Shown one piece after another: positions 36,023 through 43,666 of a DNA stretch of 64,000 nucleotides. The stretch spans positions 1 to 64,000 of the forward strand of contig JACPNR010000012.1 in the NCBI GenBank assembly GCA_016185395.1. Reading direction: 5' to 3'. The number at the start of each line of letters is the position of its first letter. Position 1 is the stretch's first letter. The notes below the pieces were generated by a model that searched no databases, had not been told where the DNA came from, and saw only the letters and a program-made list of their open reading frames with translations. Made by a program: the position numbers and the translations under genes. This DNA comes from Candidatus Korobacter versatilis (GTDB lineage Bacteria; Acidobacteriota; Terriglobia; Terriglobales; Acidobacteriaceae).

Positions 36023-36026
36023 GTAA

Positions 36027-36055
36027 GGTGGGCGCCGGCGACCTCGCCGGCGCGA
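36027..36055. repeat. GCGCCGGCG palindromic repeat
   Basis: A perfect 9-bp stem GCGCCGGCG (36032-36040) and CGCCGGCGC (36045-36053) with loop ACCT lies exactly between the convergent polA and small membrane protein genes. It could serve as a bidirectional terminator-like hairpin but has no T-run. A near copy is at 43529-43557. Confidence 0.7.
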
Positions 36056-36313
36056 CTAAGCCGCCCGCCGCGGCTTCTTCTTCTCCCGATGCTCCTCATG
36101 CAGCATGAATCTCGGGAAGCAGAACAGCGCTGCCGCCATCAGCAGCGAGAAGGTCCCGACCCAGATCAGCCCCCAGCCCAGCCACCATCCCACGCTGCTC
36201 GGCACGGCGAACCACACGTCTAGAAACCCGCCAACGATGAGCACGCCGCCCACGCCGGCGATCCCGCGCCGCTGGATTGACAGTTGTTGCTTCTGCGAGT
36301 CGGTGAGTGGCAT
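36056..36313 (-). CDS. Small two-span membrane protein
   Basis: The 85-residue product (ATG 36313, family unknown to me) has two membrane segments (GIAGVGGVLIVGGFLDVWFA and WLGWGLIWVGTFSLLMAAAL) and a charged C-terminus (MLHEEHREKKKPRRAA). A G-rich stretch directly precedes the ATG. An upstream in-frame extension to 36511 exists but overlaps the neighbouring gene end and lacks a membrane or coding signature. It is convergent with polA. Confidence 0.6.
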   Translation of the reverse strand: MPLTDSQKQQLSIQRRGIAGVGGVLIVGGFLDVWFAVPSSVGWWLGWGLIWVGTFSLLMAAALFCFPRFMLHEEHREKKKPRRAA

Positions 36314-36410
36314 CCCCCACTTCGATGCGCTGGCGGCCGTACGGGAGCGCCAGGAAGGGAACGCAAAAAAGCGAGGGGCACAGGTTCGTGCCCTCCGCTC
36401 TGAGTTTTCG

Positions 36411-37445
36411 TTATTGCAGTTGAGCGAAGTGAAGAGCCAACTTACCGTCCTTGTTGCCGACGAAAGTAACTTCTTCAGTCGAGTAACAGGCAAGGCCGCC
36501 CCCCAGTTCAAGGTTTGCGCTGTAGGTTCCCTCTACCTTTCCAGACTCTGCGTTGGCCACGATCAGCAGCGGCTCCTTAGAGTCGGCGAACTGTATGGCG
36601 ACCCTACCCTTCGAGAGAAACAAGGAGCGCGGGCGCATCTCCTCCTCATGCGGATCGATCGTGAGCTTCCTCAGGACTGCGCCGCCAGGAGAGATGACAT
36701 AAACGATCGCGGGCGACGCCCAGCGCATCACGTAGACGTTCCCGTCCTCGCCACTGACTGACTCGCCCAATGTTACAGCGCGGTTCGTGTTGTGATTCCC
36801 GGAAGGCACGTAGCGCGAATCGCCTTCCAATGCTCCCTTAGTGAACTGCTTGTCGTCTTCGAGGGAGACCTCCTTGAGCATCTTTCCGCTCTCGTCGAAG
36901 ATGGCGGTGAATGGGACCGCTCCCCGTTCTGGAGCACCCTCGCTGGGAGTTTCCGTGCCCGCGATCAGGAGCTGTCCACTCTTGAAGAGCGCGAGTTGGA
37001 AGGGGCGAAGCCGGTCCTCGAGTAGGAACTTCGACTTGAACTTTCCATCCTTGTCAAAGCGGACCACGGTGTAACCCTCGGGAGTCTCCGCTAGCATCGC
37101 AACCTGACCGTCACTATCGATGGCGTAGTCCCTGCCGGTGTATTGATCGCCGAGGCTGGCATCCTTCAGCGCGAATTGGGCGTCGACTTCCGCTTTGCGT
37201 GAGATCCGCGTGACTGACTTGGTGTCTTCTGCCGGCGCCATCGGGTCGCCCATGAACTGCAGGTAGACCTTGCCGTCTTGATCGCACTTGATCGGCAACA
37301 GCAACGACTCGCTCGCCACCGAACTGGATTGGACGGTCGACGTCTTCACCAGCTTGTGCGGCACGTCACCTGCATCCTGCGCGATGCCGGTACCCACGAA
37401 GGCCAGCCAGCCTATGATCGCTACCCAAGTTGTCTTACGGCGCAT
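36411..37445 (-). CDS. Exported beta-propeller-like protein of unknown function
   Basis: The 344-residue product has a signal peptide (MRRKTTWVAIIGWLAFVGTG) beginning at ATG 37445; GAAAGGAC lies about ten bases upstream. It contains repeated beta-rich blades with Asp-Gly turns (KCDQDGKVYLQFMG, DYAIDSDGQVAMLAETPEGY, VRFDKDGKFKSKFLLED, GNVYVMRWASPAIVYVISPG), the pattern of 6-bladed or NHL-like propellers. No catalytic residues are evident. Its start overlaps the end of the upstream Cys-rich gene by 11 bases, so the two are likely translationally coupled. Confidence 0.7.
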   Translation of the reverse strand: MRRKTTWVAIIGWLAFVGTGIAQDAGDVPHKLVKTSTVQSSSVASESLLLPIKCDQDGKVYLQFMGDPMAPAEDTKSVTRISRKAEVDAQFALKDASLGDQYTGRDYAIDSDGQVAMLAETPEGYTVVRFDKDGKFKSKFLLEDRLRPFQLALFKSGQLLIAGTETPSEGAPERGAVPFTAIFDESGKMLKEVSLEDDKQFTKGALEGDSRYVPSGNHNTNRAVTLGESVSGEDGNVYVMRWASPAIVYVISPGGAVLRKLTIDPHEEEMRPRSLFLSKGRVAIQFADSKEPLLIVANAESGKVEGTYSANLELGGGLACYSTEEVTFVGNKDGKLALHFAQLQ

Positions 37446-37803
37446 GGGATGCCAGTCCTTTCTCGGGCAACAGGAAGGCGTACGTGCCATGGCAGGCATT
37501 GGCGATGAGTAACCTCTCCCTTGTTCTTGGACTGATTGGCTTGGCGGAGCACTGAAGAGGACATTCCCCGCACAGGCTTGCGGTCGTGTATTGCGTACTG
37601 CAGCAGAGCCCAAACCCCGCAGTAGAGCATCGCTGGCATCCGCGGAACCCCTGACAGAAGCTTCTAACCTGGGTACCGCAGAACTGATGCGCATCGTCAT
37701 AACAGTTGAACTGCTGTTCGGTGTAGTCGGTGCATGTGCATCCAGCCGAGGCTACCCCGCAGAACAGCATCACAACGCCGAACAGGAGCAACAGTCTGTA
37801 CAT
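37435..37803 (-). CDS. Small secreted cysteine-rich protein
   Basis: The 122-residue product has a strong AAAAGGAGGAGCC ribosome-binding site and a signal peptide (YRLLLLFGVVMLFCGVASAG). The mature part has 13 cysteines (22, 24, 34, 42, 50, 56, 59, 67, 68, 78, 81, 85, 104). This spacing suggests several disulfides or metal sites. I do not recognise the family. It overlaps the propeller-like gene downstream. Upstream lie two TTGTTC-N8-GAACAA dyads and a G10 tract. A cell-surface or secreted peptide-like role is possible but unproven. Confidence 0.65.
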   Translation of the reverse strand: MYRLLLLFGVVMLFCGVASAGCTCTDYTEQQFNCYDDAHQFCGTQVRSFCQGFRGCQRCSTAGFGLCCSTQYTTASLCGECPLQCSAKPISPRTRERLLIANACHGTYAFLLPEKGLASHAP

Positions 37804-37866
37804 GGCTCCTCCTTTTCATGCGAACTCTATGCCATGGCTAACGATGTGGGGAGTAAATCGCTCCCC

Positions 37867-37985
37867 TTGTTCCAGATTTAGAACAAGATCGGGAGTCGAA
37901 CGGCTTATTAAGTCATATCGCGCCGTTTTAGGGGGGGGGGATTGCGGAACTGAGGAAGTGTCTTCTTGTTCGGAATCCAGAACAA
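37867..37985 (-). promoter_or_regulatory. Two TTGTTC-N8-GAACAA dyads upstream of the Cys-rich gene
   Basis: Perfect dyads with 6-bp arms and the same 8-base gap occur at 37867-37886 and 37966-37985. Their centres are 99 bases apart. The gap sequences differ (CAGATTTA and GGAATCCA), so this is not a simple duplication. They lie in the leader of the minus-strand Cys-rich/propeller operon, and look like paired operators for one dimeric regulator. A run of ten G (37931-37940) lies between them. No cognate regulator can be named. Confidence 0.6.
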
Positions 37986-37994
37986 AAACGAACT

Positions 37995-38156
37995 CTAGCG
38001 CCGCGCCGCTTCTTCCATCTCTCTTCGCTCCCGCGCGTGTCGCATCCGCACCACGCGCCAGTAGCGTCGCAGGACCACGCTCCACACGAACCACAGCAGT
38101 GCCATCGCCACGCCGATGGCGAGCAGCAGCAGGAACAGCCCGCCTGCGTCCTTCAT
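37995..38156 (-). CDS. Small single-span membrane peptide coupled to glmM
   Basis: This 53-residue peptide starts at ATG 38156, overlapping the glmM stop as ATGA, which indicates translational coupling. It has one membrane segment (GGLFLLLLAIGVAMALLWFV) and a strongly charged cytoplasmic tail (RRYWRVVRMRHARERREMEE). It is the last gene of the cdaA-glmM operon. I do not recognise a family. Confidence 0.65.
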   Translation of the reverse strand: MKDAGGLFLLLLAIGVAMALLWFVWSVVLRRYWRVVRMRHARERREMEEAARR

Positions 38157-39505
38157 CCCACTGCCTTCGTCACCGCTGCGGCGATCGCGTCGGCGTGCTG
38201 CTCCATCAGCGCTTCCGATTCCGCCTCCACCATCACGCGGCACAGCGCCTCGGTGCCGGAGTAGCGGACCACCACGCGCCCATTCCCGTGCAGCGTCTTC
38301 TCCGCGGCGGCGATCGCCTGCACGATCTGCGGCACCTGCTCCAGCGGCTTCTTCTCGCGGACGCGCACGTTCTTGATCGTCTGCGGAAACACTTTCAGGT
38401 CCGCGATCAGCTCATGCAGCGGCTTCCCGGCGCGCGCCACCGTGGCGAGCACCATCAGCGCGGTCAGCAATCCATCGCCCGTCGTCGCGTGCTCGAGGAA
38501 AAGGATGTGCCCGCTCTGCTCGCCGCCCAGGTTCGCGCCCGCCTTCTGCATCTCTTCGAGCACGTATTTATCGCCCACCGGCGCGCGCAGCATCTTGATG
38601 CCCTCGCGCCCGAGCGCGACCTCGAGCCCCATGTTCGACATCGTCGTCGCCACCACCGTGTTGTTCTTCAGTGTGCCGCGCTGCTTCATGTCGCGCGCCA
38701 TCAGCAGCAGGATGCCGTCGCCGTTCACCACTTTCCCGTTCGCGTCGGCGAGCAGGCAGCGGTCGGCATCGCCATCGAACGAGACGCCCACGCTCGCCTT
38801 GCGCTGCACCACCTCTTTCGCCACGACCTCCGGAAACAGCGCGCCGCACCTCTCGTTGATGTTCTTTCCGCTGGGATGATTGTGGCTCAGGTTCACTTTC
38901 ACGCCCGCGCGCCGCAGCACATCGCCGGCGACCGCCGTGGCCGCGCCGTTCGCGCAATCGGCCATCACGTGCAGCCCGCTGAGGTCCTGTCCGCGCACAA
39001 CGGACGCCAGCCACTCCGCGTACGCCGCGCGCAGCGCCGCGTTGCCGGGCAGCGCTGGTTCCTTCGGGCCCGCGCCCGCCGCCGCCTCTTTCCCGGCAGC
39101 CAGCTCCGCAAATATCTCGCGCTCGATCTCGAGTTCTACCGCGTCGGCAAGTTTGTAGCCATCGCCGCCAAACATTTTGATCCCATTGTCCGTCCACGGA
39201 TTATGCGACGCGCTGATGACCACGCCCGCCGCGAACCCGCGCGATCTCGCCAGATACGCCACCGCCGGCGTGGGGATCACTCCCGCGGACTGCACTTCCA
39301 CGCCGGTACCGGCAAGCGCCGCGCTCAAGGCGTCCGCGATCCACGCGCCCGACTGCCGCGTGTCCAGTCCCAACACGACCTTCCCCTTGGCATGCGTGCC
39401 GAGATGGCGCGCGAGCGCGCGCCCGATCGAGCGGACGGTGGCGTCGTCGAGGGGAAACTCGCCCGCCACGCCGCGGATCCCGTCAGTGCCGAACAGCCGG
39501 CGCAT
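38153..39505 (-). CDS. glmM: Phosphoglucosamine mutase
   Basis: The 450-residue enzyme converts glucosamine-6-phosphate to glucosamine-1-phosphate for UDP-GlcNAc and peptidoglycan synthesis. It begins MRRLFGTDGIRGVAGEFPLD. The phosphoserine loop is VISASHNPWTDNGIK (Ser100), the metal loop is VSFDGDADRCLLAD, the sugar-binding loop is GGEQSGHILF and the phosphate-binding loop is VRYSGTEALCRVM. The start overlaps the preceding 32-residue reading frame as TGATG. In many bacteria GlmM is regulated by CdaA, whose gene is upstream here. Confidence 0.97.
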   Translation of the reverse strand: MRRLFGTDGIRGVAGEFPLDDATVRSIGRALARHLGTHAKGKVVLGLDTRQSGAWIADALSAALAGTGVEVQSAGVIPTPAVAYLARSRGFAAGVVISASHNPWTDNGIKMFGGDGYKLADAVELEIEREIFAELAAGKEAAAGAGPKEPALPGNAALRAAYAEWLASVVRGQDLSGLHVMADCANGAATAVAGDVLRRAGVKVNLSHNHPSGKNINERCGALFPEVVAKEVVQRKASVGVSFDGDADRCLLADANGKVVNGDGILLLMARDMKQRGTLKNNTVVATTMSNMGLEVALGREGIKMLRAPVGDKYVLEEMQKAGANLGGEQSGHILFLEHATTGDGLLTALMVLATVARAGKPLHELIADLKVFPQTIKNVRVREKKPLEQVPQIVQAIAAAEKTLHGNGRVVVRYSGTEALCRVMVEAESEALMEQHADAIAAAVTKAVG

Positions 39506-39603
39506 CAGCGGTGTACCGCCCAGTAGACGGCGATGGCCAGCGCCAGCGACAGCAGCTTCAACCAAATGTTGTGCGTGAAGAAGCGGGCCAATCCGCTCGT
39601 CAT
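39505..39603 (-). CDS. Micro-YbbR/CdaR-like membrane peptide (32 residues)
   Basis: Between cdaA and glmM, where the CdaR (YbbR) gene normally lies, is a reading frame of only 32 codons. It starts with ATG overlapping the cdaA stop (ATGA) and stops with TGA overlapping the glmM start (TGATG). The peptide begins MTSGLARFFTHNIWLKLLSL and finishes with a hydrophobic segment and WAVHR. The RFFTHNIWLKLLSLALA pattern matches the membrane anchor of YbbR proteins. All extracytoplasmic YbbR repeats are missing. It could be a true minimal anchor peptide or the remnant of a deletion; coupling on both sides favours translation. Confidence 0.65.
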   Translation of the reverse strand: MTSGLARFFTHNIWLKLLSLALAIAVYWAVHR

Positions 39604-40445
39604 CGCCGCGCCTCCGCCAGCGGATCGTCGCCGCCCGCTTCCGCGGTGATCGGTGTCGGCGGGGTCAGCGCCGGCAGGAACAGGTGCAACAGATCGCTCA
39701 GCCGCTCGCGCAGGCGCTCCACCGAAAGGCCGCGCTCGATCTTGCCCGCCACCGCCAGCGTGATCGCGCCCGTCTCTTCGGAGACCACCACCGCGATCGC
39801 GTCCGACTCTTCCGTGATGCCGATGGCCGCGCGGTGCCGCGTGCCCAACTGCGTGGAGAGTCTCGGGTTCATCGAGAGCGGCAGGAAGCACGCCGCCGCC
39901 GCCACGCGGTCGCGCTGCACGATCACCGCGCCGTCATGCAGCGGCGCGCTCGGCTGAAAGATGCTGGCCAGCAGGTCGTACGTCAGCTTGGCGTCGAGCG
40001 GCACGCCGCTCTCCACGTACGTCCGCAGCCCGATCTCGCGCTCGATCACGATGAGCGCGCCGGTTCGGTTCTGCGCGAACAGGTTTGCCGCCAGCACCAC
40101 GTCTTCGTAACTCTCCGCCGCCACCGCCTGCGTCAGCCGCGAGCGCGTGAAGCTGCGCCCCAGCCGCGAGAGCATCAGCCGAATCTCCGCCGAGAACACG
40201 ATGATAAGGGCGATGCCGGCGTAAGGAAGGAAGCGGTCGACCAGCCAGCTCAACGTCGAAAGCCTGGCGAAGCGCGCCACCGCGATCAGCATGACCACGA
40301 TGCCCACGCCGATCAGCATGTGCATCGCGCGCGTGCCGCGCAGCAGCACCAGCAACTGGTAGATCAGCACCGCCAGCACCAGCACGTCGATCAGCGCCGC
40401 AAACGATGGCGGCGTGAAGCCCGCGAGTTGGGCGGCTGAGTGCAT
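39600..40445 (-). CDS. cdaA: Diadenylate cyclase CdaA
   Basis: The 281-residue protein has three N-terminal membrane segments (LIDVLVLAVLIYQLLVLLRG; MLIGVGIVVMLIAVARFARL; a third near YAGIALIIVFSAEI) and a DAC domain with the active-site motifs APLHDGAVIV and GTRHRAAIGI. It condenses two ATP into cyclic di-AMP, a messenger for osmotic and cell-wall homeostasis. The cdaA-ybbR-glmM order is conserved in many bacteria. The C-terminus (PITAEAGGDDPLAEARR) is variable. No clear ribosome-binding site precedes ATG 40445. Confidence 0.94.
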   Translation of the reverse strand: MHSAAQLAGFTPPSFAALIDVLVLAVLIYQLLVLLRGTRAMHMLIGVGIVVMLIAVARFARLSTLSWLVDRFLPYAGIALIIVFSAEIRLMLSRLGRSFTRSRLTQAVAAESYEDVVLAANLFAQNRTGALIVIEREIGLRTYVESGVPLDAKLTYDLLASIFQPSAPLHDGAVIVQRDRVAAAACFLPLSMNPRLSTQLGTRHRAAIGITEESDAIAVVVSEETGAITLAVAGKIERGLSVERLRERLSDLLHLFLPALTPPTPITAEAGGDDPLAEARR

Positions 40446-40526
40446 GGTTTTCAGAGGACAATGAGCCCCGCCAGCAGCGACATTGTACTGGACGCAAGCG
40501 CGACCGACGGAGTTGTAGCGCTGCCT

Positions 40527-40556
40527 GCTAGCGGCCAGCGACCAGCGGCTAGCGCC
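40527..40556. repeat. CTAGCGGCCAGCGACCAGCGG repeat at the xseA 3' end
   Basis: GCTAGCGGCCAGCGACCAGC and GGCTAGCG are degenerate units of 7-10 bp resembling the arrays at 45539-45567, 46193-46227 and 50943-51015. The xseA stop codon (40549-40551) lies inside it. Confidence 0.55.
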
Positions 40557-41934
40557 TCGGCTTCTTCACCACCGCCGCGATCTCTCCCCGCGCCAACCGT
40601 GCCCGGACCTCATCGCCGGTGGCAACCTGCGCCGCGTCTTTCACCACGTTGCCGGCCGCGTCGAAGATGAGCGCATAACCGCGGTCCAGCACTTTCAGCG
40701 GAGAGAGTTCGTCGAGCTTCGCGCTCGCCCGCTCCAGCGCGCTGCGCCGCTCCATCACCAGGCGCCGCCCGGTCTCGCCCAGCGTCCGCTGCTTGGCCTC
40801 CAGCTCGCGACGCATCCCGGCGAGCACCAGCCGCACGTCGTAGTGCCGGATGCGCGTCGCCGCCACGTCCACGCGCCGCCGATAGCCATCGACCAGCTCG
40901 CGATACTGCGACGCGAGTTCGAACGTCAGCTCATCCACGCGTTGCTGCCGCTGCGCCAGCATCGCCCGGATGCGCGCGAACGCTCCATGCTGCGCCAGCT
41001 CCGTCAGCGTCTGCCGCCCCATCAGCAGCCGGTAGCGCGCGGCCCGCGCCAGTCGCTGCGCCAGCGAGCCGACCTGTTCTTCCATGCGATGCCGCGACTC
41101 GATCACCAGCTCCGCCGCCGCGCTCGGCGTCGGCGCGCGCAGGTCGGCGACAAAATCCGCGATGGTGAAATCCGTTTCGTGTCCGATGGCGGAGATCACC
41201 GGCACGTCGCTCGCCACGATCGCGCGCGCCAGTCCTTCATGGTTGAACGCGGCCAGGTCCTCGACCGAGCCGCCGCCGCGCGCGATGATGATCACGTCCA
41301 CGCGCACGTCCTCCGCGGCGGAAGTCCGGTTGAACCACTTCAATCCCGCACTGACCTCGCGCGCCGCCTCCGCCCCCTGCACCTGCGCCGGATATATAAG
41401 GATAGGGACGCTCTCGTGCCGCCGCCGCAGGATGTTCAGGATGTCCTGCAGCGCGGCCCCGCTCCGCGACGTGATCACGCCGATGCGCCGCGGCAGCGCC
41501 GGCAGCAGCTTCTTGCGCGCAGCATCGAACAATCCCTCGGCCGCGAGCTTCGCCTTCAACTGCTCGAACGCAACCTGCAGCGCGCCCGCGCCCTTGGGCT
41601 CCAGATACTCCGCCGCAAGCTGCATCTCGCCGCGCGCTTCGTAGACCGTGACGCGTCCCCGCGCCACGATCTGCATGCCGTTCTCCGGCTTGAAGCGCAG
41701 CAGGCGCGCCTGCGTGCGGAACATCACCAGCCGCAACTGCGCGTCGCCATCCTTGAGCGTGAAGTAAAGATGCCCCGACTCCGCCGGGCGAAAATTCGAT
41801 ACCTCGCCTTCCACCCAAACGTCCGTGTACTCGCGCTCCAGCGCCGTCCGCACCGCCGACATCAGCTCGCGCACCGCCCACACCCGCCGCTGCGCCGCCA
41901 TCGCCTGGAACGTGAAGTCGAGCTGCCCGCTCAT
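40549..41934 (-). CDS. xseA: Exodeoxyribonuclease VII large subunit
   Basis: The 461-residue protein has an N-terminal OB-fold (VWAVRELMSAVRTALEREYT, WVEGEVSNFRPAESGHLYFT) and the catalytic domain signatures PRRIGVITSRSGAALQDILN, VIIIARGGGSVEDLAAFNHE and SAIGHETDFTIADFVADLRA. A long coiled-coil region follows, then the C-terminal LSPLKVLDRGYALIFDAAG. With XseB it degrades single-stranded DNA. No xseB is adjacent; it must be elsewhere. Its stop codon falls inside an intergenic repeat. Confidence 0.95.
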   Translation of the reverse strand: MSGQLDFTFQAMAAQRRVWAVRELMSAVRTALEREYTDVWVEGEVSNFRPAESGHLYFTLKDGDAQLRLVMFRTQARLLRFKPENGMQIVARGRVTVYEARGEMQLAAEYLEPKGAGALQVAFEQLKAKLAAEGLFDAARKKLLPALPRRIGVITSRSGAALQDILNILRRRHESVPILIYPAQVQGAEAAREVSAGLKWFNRTSAAEDVRVDVIIIARGGGSVEDLAAFNHEGLARAIVASDVPVISAIGHETDFTIADFVADLRAPTPSAAAELVIESRHRMEEQVGSLAQRLARAARYRLLMGRQTLTELAQHGAFARIRAMLAQRQQRVDELTFELASQYRELVDGYRRRVDVAATRIRHYDVRLVLAGMRRELEAKQRTLGETGRRLVMERRSALERASAKLDELSPLKVLDRGYALIFDAAGNVVKDAAQVATGDEVRARLARGEIAAVVKKPRR

Positions 41935-42022
41935 GCCTGTGAGTCTAGCTGACTGGTTCTCGATTTACATTCCGCGCGCCGCCGCGGCGGGCGAGGGGAG
42001 CCGATAGCGGAAAGCGTGTCCG

Positions 42023-42853
42023 CTATCGGTTGAATCTTGCCGCGTCGATCTGCGTCACCGTCGTCCGCTGCTGGAACATGCGCAACAGGAAGTACGCGCC
42101 CACAGCCGCGACCACGTGCTTGATGGAGTGCCCGCTCACGAGTCTGCCGGTCCCGTTGAAGATCTGCCGGTCGAGCAGCTCGGCGACCTTGGCCAAAGCG
42201 TAGCCTCCGATCGCCGCCAGCCACATCCACTGCCGGTCGTACCCGGGACGCGTCAGGATTAGTATCCCCACCGTCGCCACGAACGCATACGCCTGCGCCA
42301 GGAAGTACCAGCGTAGATCTCCCGCACCCACACTCTCTGAATGATTCCAAAGTAGGACTGTACCCGCCCCGAGCGCGATCATCGGCGGGAGCATCCACGC
42401 GCCCCAGCGCGCGTTCCCGCGCTCCGCGATCGCCAGCGGCACGATGGGCATGAACCCAACGATCATCCCCAGACGGTCGAACACCAGCGTGTGATTGTTT
42501 GGCTCGAGGTGGTAGTACGCCGACCCGAGTCCCGTGGTGAGCAGTCCGAAGAAGATGGCGCGCGCCGGCCAGCGCTCCAGCGGCTCGCGGAACCGGGGCT
42601 CGCTGTCCCGACGCGACATCCACCACAGTCCCCACACTCCCACGATCAGGAAGGGAATATTCGAGAGCACGTTGAGCGCGTTCGCCACGCCGAGCATGCT
42701 GCGCTGGTCCGCAAAGTCGTGATAGCTGAGAGGCTGCGCAATGCGCGGCGCGAGCGCGGTTGCGGCGAGCGCCACGACCGTGAACCCAACGAAGAGCGAC
42801 CAGCGTGTCGTCGTCGAAAGCGAGTCGCGAGTCCGAGCCAATCTCGAAACCAT
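42023..42853 (-). CDS. Ceramidase-superfamily (CREST-like) membrane protein
   Basis: The 276-residue protein has about seven membrane segments. Conserved polar residues match the alkaline-ceramidase/CREST pattern: a Ser in NALNVLSNIPFLIVG, GSAYYHLEPNNHTLVFDRLG with His and Asp, and a final SGHSIKHVVAAVGAYF with the paired histidines. Members are zinc-dependent membrane hydrolases in eukaryotes. Bacterial activity is not established. AAGGAGGGT precedes the ATG at 42853. It diverges from the FMN reductase gene. Confidence 0.75.
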   Translation of the reverse strand: MVSRLARTRDSLSTTTRWSLFVGFTVVALAATALAPRIAQPLSYHDFADQRSMLGVANALNVLSNIPFLIVGVWGLWWMSRRDSEPRFREPLERWPARAIFFGLLTTGLGSAYYHLEPNNHTLVFDRLGMIVGFMPIVPLAIAERGNARWGAWMLPPMIALGAGTVLLWNHSESVGAGDLRWYFLAQAYAFVATVGILILTRPGYDRQWMWLAAIGGYALAKVAELLDRQIFNGTGRLVSGHSIKHVVAAVGAYFLLRMFQQRTTVTQIDAARFNR

Positions 42854-42945
42854 ACCCTCCTTCTATCCTAGAACGCAGAATCGCGCTAGGCTTACACCCT
42901 CGCTTCGGTCCCCGTCATCCAATGCCTCCACCGGAGGAACGCACG

Positions 42946-43506
42946 ATGTTCATCCCCATCATCCTCGGTAGCACGCGCCGCGGACGCCAGAGCGCCAAGA
43001 TCGCCAGGTTCATCCTCGACCGCCTCGGCAAGACGCCCGAAGTCGAGACCGAGCTGCTTGACCTCGCCGAGTACAACCTTCCCATCATGGAAGAGCGGCT
43101 CCGCATGCGCGACGATCCGCCGCCGCGCGCGCAGGAGTTCAGCGACAAGCTGCAGCGCGCCGACGCCATCGTCATCGTCACGCCCGAATACAACAACGGA
43201 TATCCCGGCGTCCTCAAGAACGCGCTCGACTATTTCTTTCCCGAGTACAAGCGCAAGCCCATCGGCATCGTCACCGTTTCCGCCGGCGGATTCGGCGGCA
43301 TCAACTGCCTCGCGCAGCTTCGCCTCGTCACGCTCGCGCTCGGCGCGTATCCCATCCCCGCGTCGTTCCCGGTCTCGAAGGTCAACCAAAGCTTTGCCGA
43401 CGACGGCACGCCGCAGGATCCCGGCACCGACAAACGCATCGCCGCCTTCTTCGACGAACTGCTTTTCGCCACCCGCGCGTTCACCGCGGCGAAGAAACCC
43501 GCGTAG
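42946..43506 (+). CDS. NAD(P)H-dependent FMN reductase family protein
   Basis: The 186-residue flavodoxin-fold protein has the phosphate-binding loop IILGSTRRGRQSAKIA near its start and the family pattern VIVTPEYNNGYPGVLKNALD. A GGFGGINCLAQLRLV segment follows. It probably reduces FMN, quinones or azo compounds; specificity is unknown. ATG 42946 is preceded by GGAGGA at seven bases, which decides the start over an in-frame upstream codon at 42805. Confidence 0.88.
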   Translation: MFIPIILGSTRRGRQSAKIARFILDRLGKTPEVETELLDLAEYNLPIMEERLRMRDDPPPRAQEFSDKLQRADAIVIVTPEYNNGYPGVLKNALDYFFPEYKRKPIGIVTVSAGGFGGINCLAQLRLVTLALGAYPIPASFPVSKVNQSFADDGTPQDPGTDKRIAAFFDELLFATRAFTAAKKPA

Positions 43507-43528
43507 TCCAGGTGGCTGAAAGGAAGAG

Positions 43529-43642
43529 GGTGGGTGCCGGCGACCGCGCCGGCGCTTCTTAGATGTAAACCTCTTTATCCTCAGTCTCAGCTTTTGACTT
43601 TCCTAAAAGCACCTCCGTGTCTCCGTGCCTCCGTGGTAGGTT
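43529..43642. repeat. CCGGCG palindrome plus TCTCCGTG repeat
   Basis: The spacer before dinB contains TGCCGGCGACCGCGCCGGCG (43535-43554), a near copy of the 36027-36055 palindrome. At 43608-43642 is CACCTCCGTGTCTCCGTGCC followed by TCCGTGGTAGGT. Near copies of the second part lie at 46139-46172 and, inverted, at 49033-49058. There is no gene in this spacer. Confidence 0.7.
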
Positions 43643-43666
43643 TAGCTTTCCTCGCGTCACGAGAAT

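Noticed and set aside
37816-38094. A 92-codon minus-strand frame crossing the G10 tract.
   Set aside because: It overlaps the small coupled membrane peptide and the operator region, contains the homopolymer as Pro codons, and has no recognisable product.
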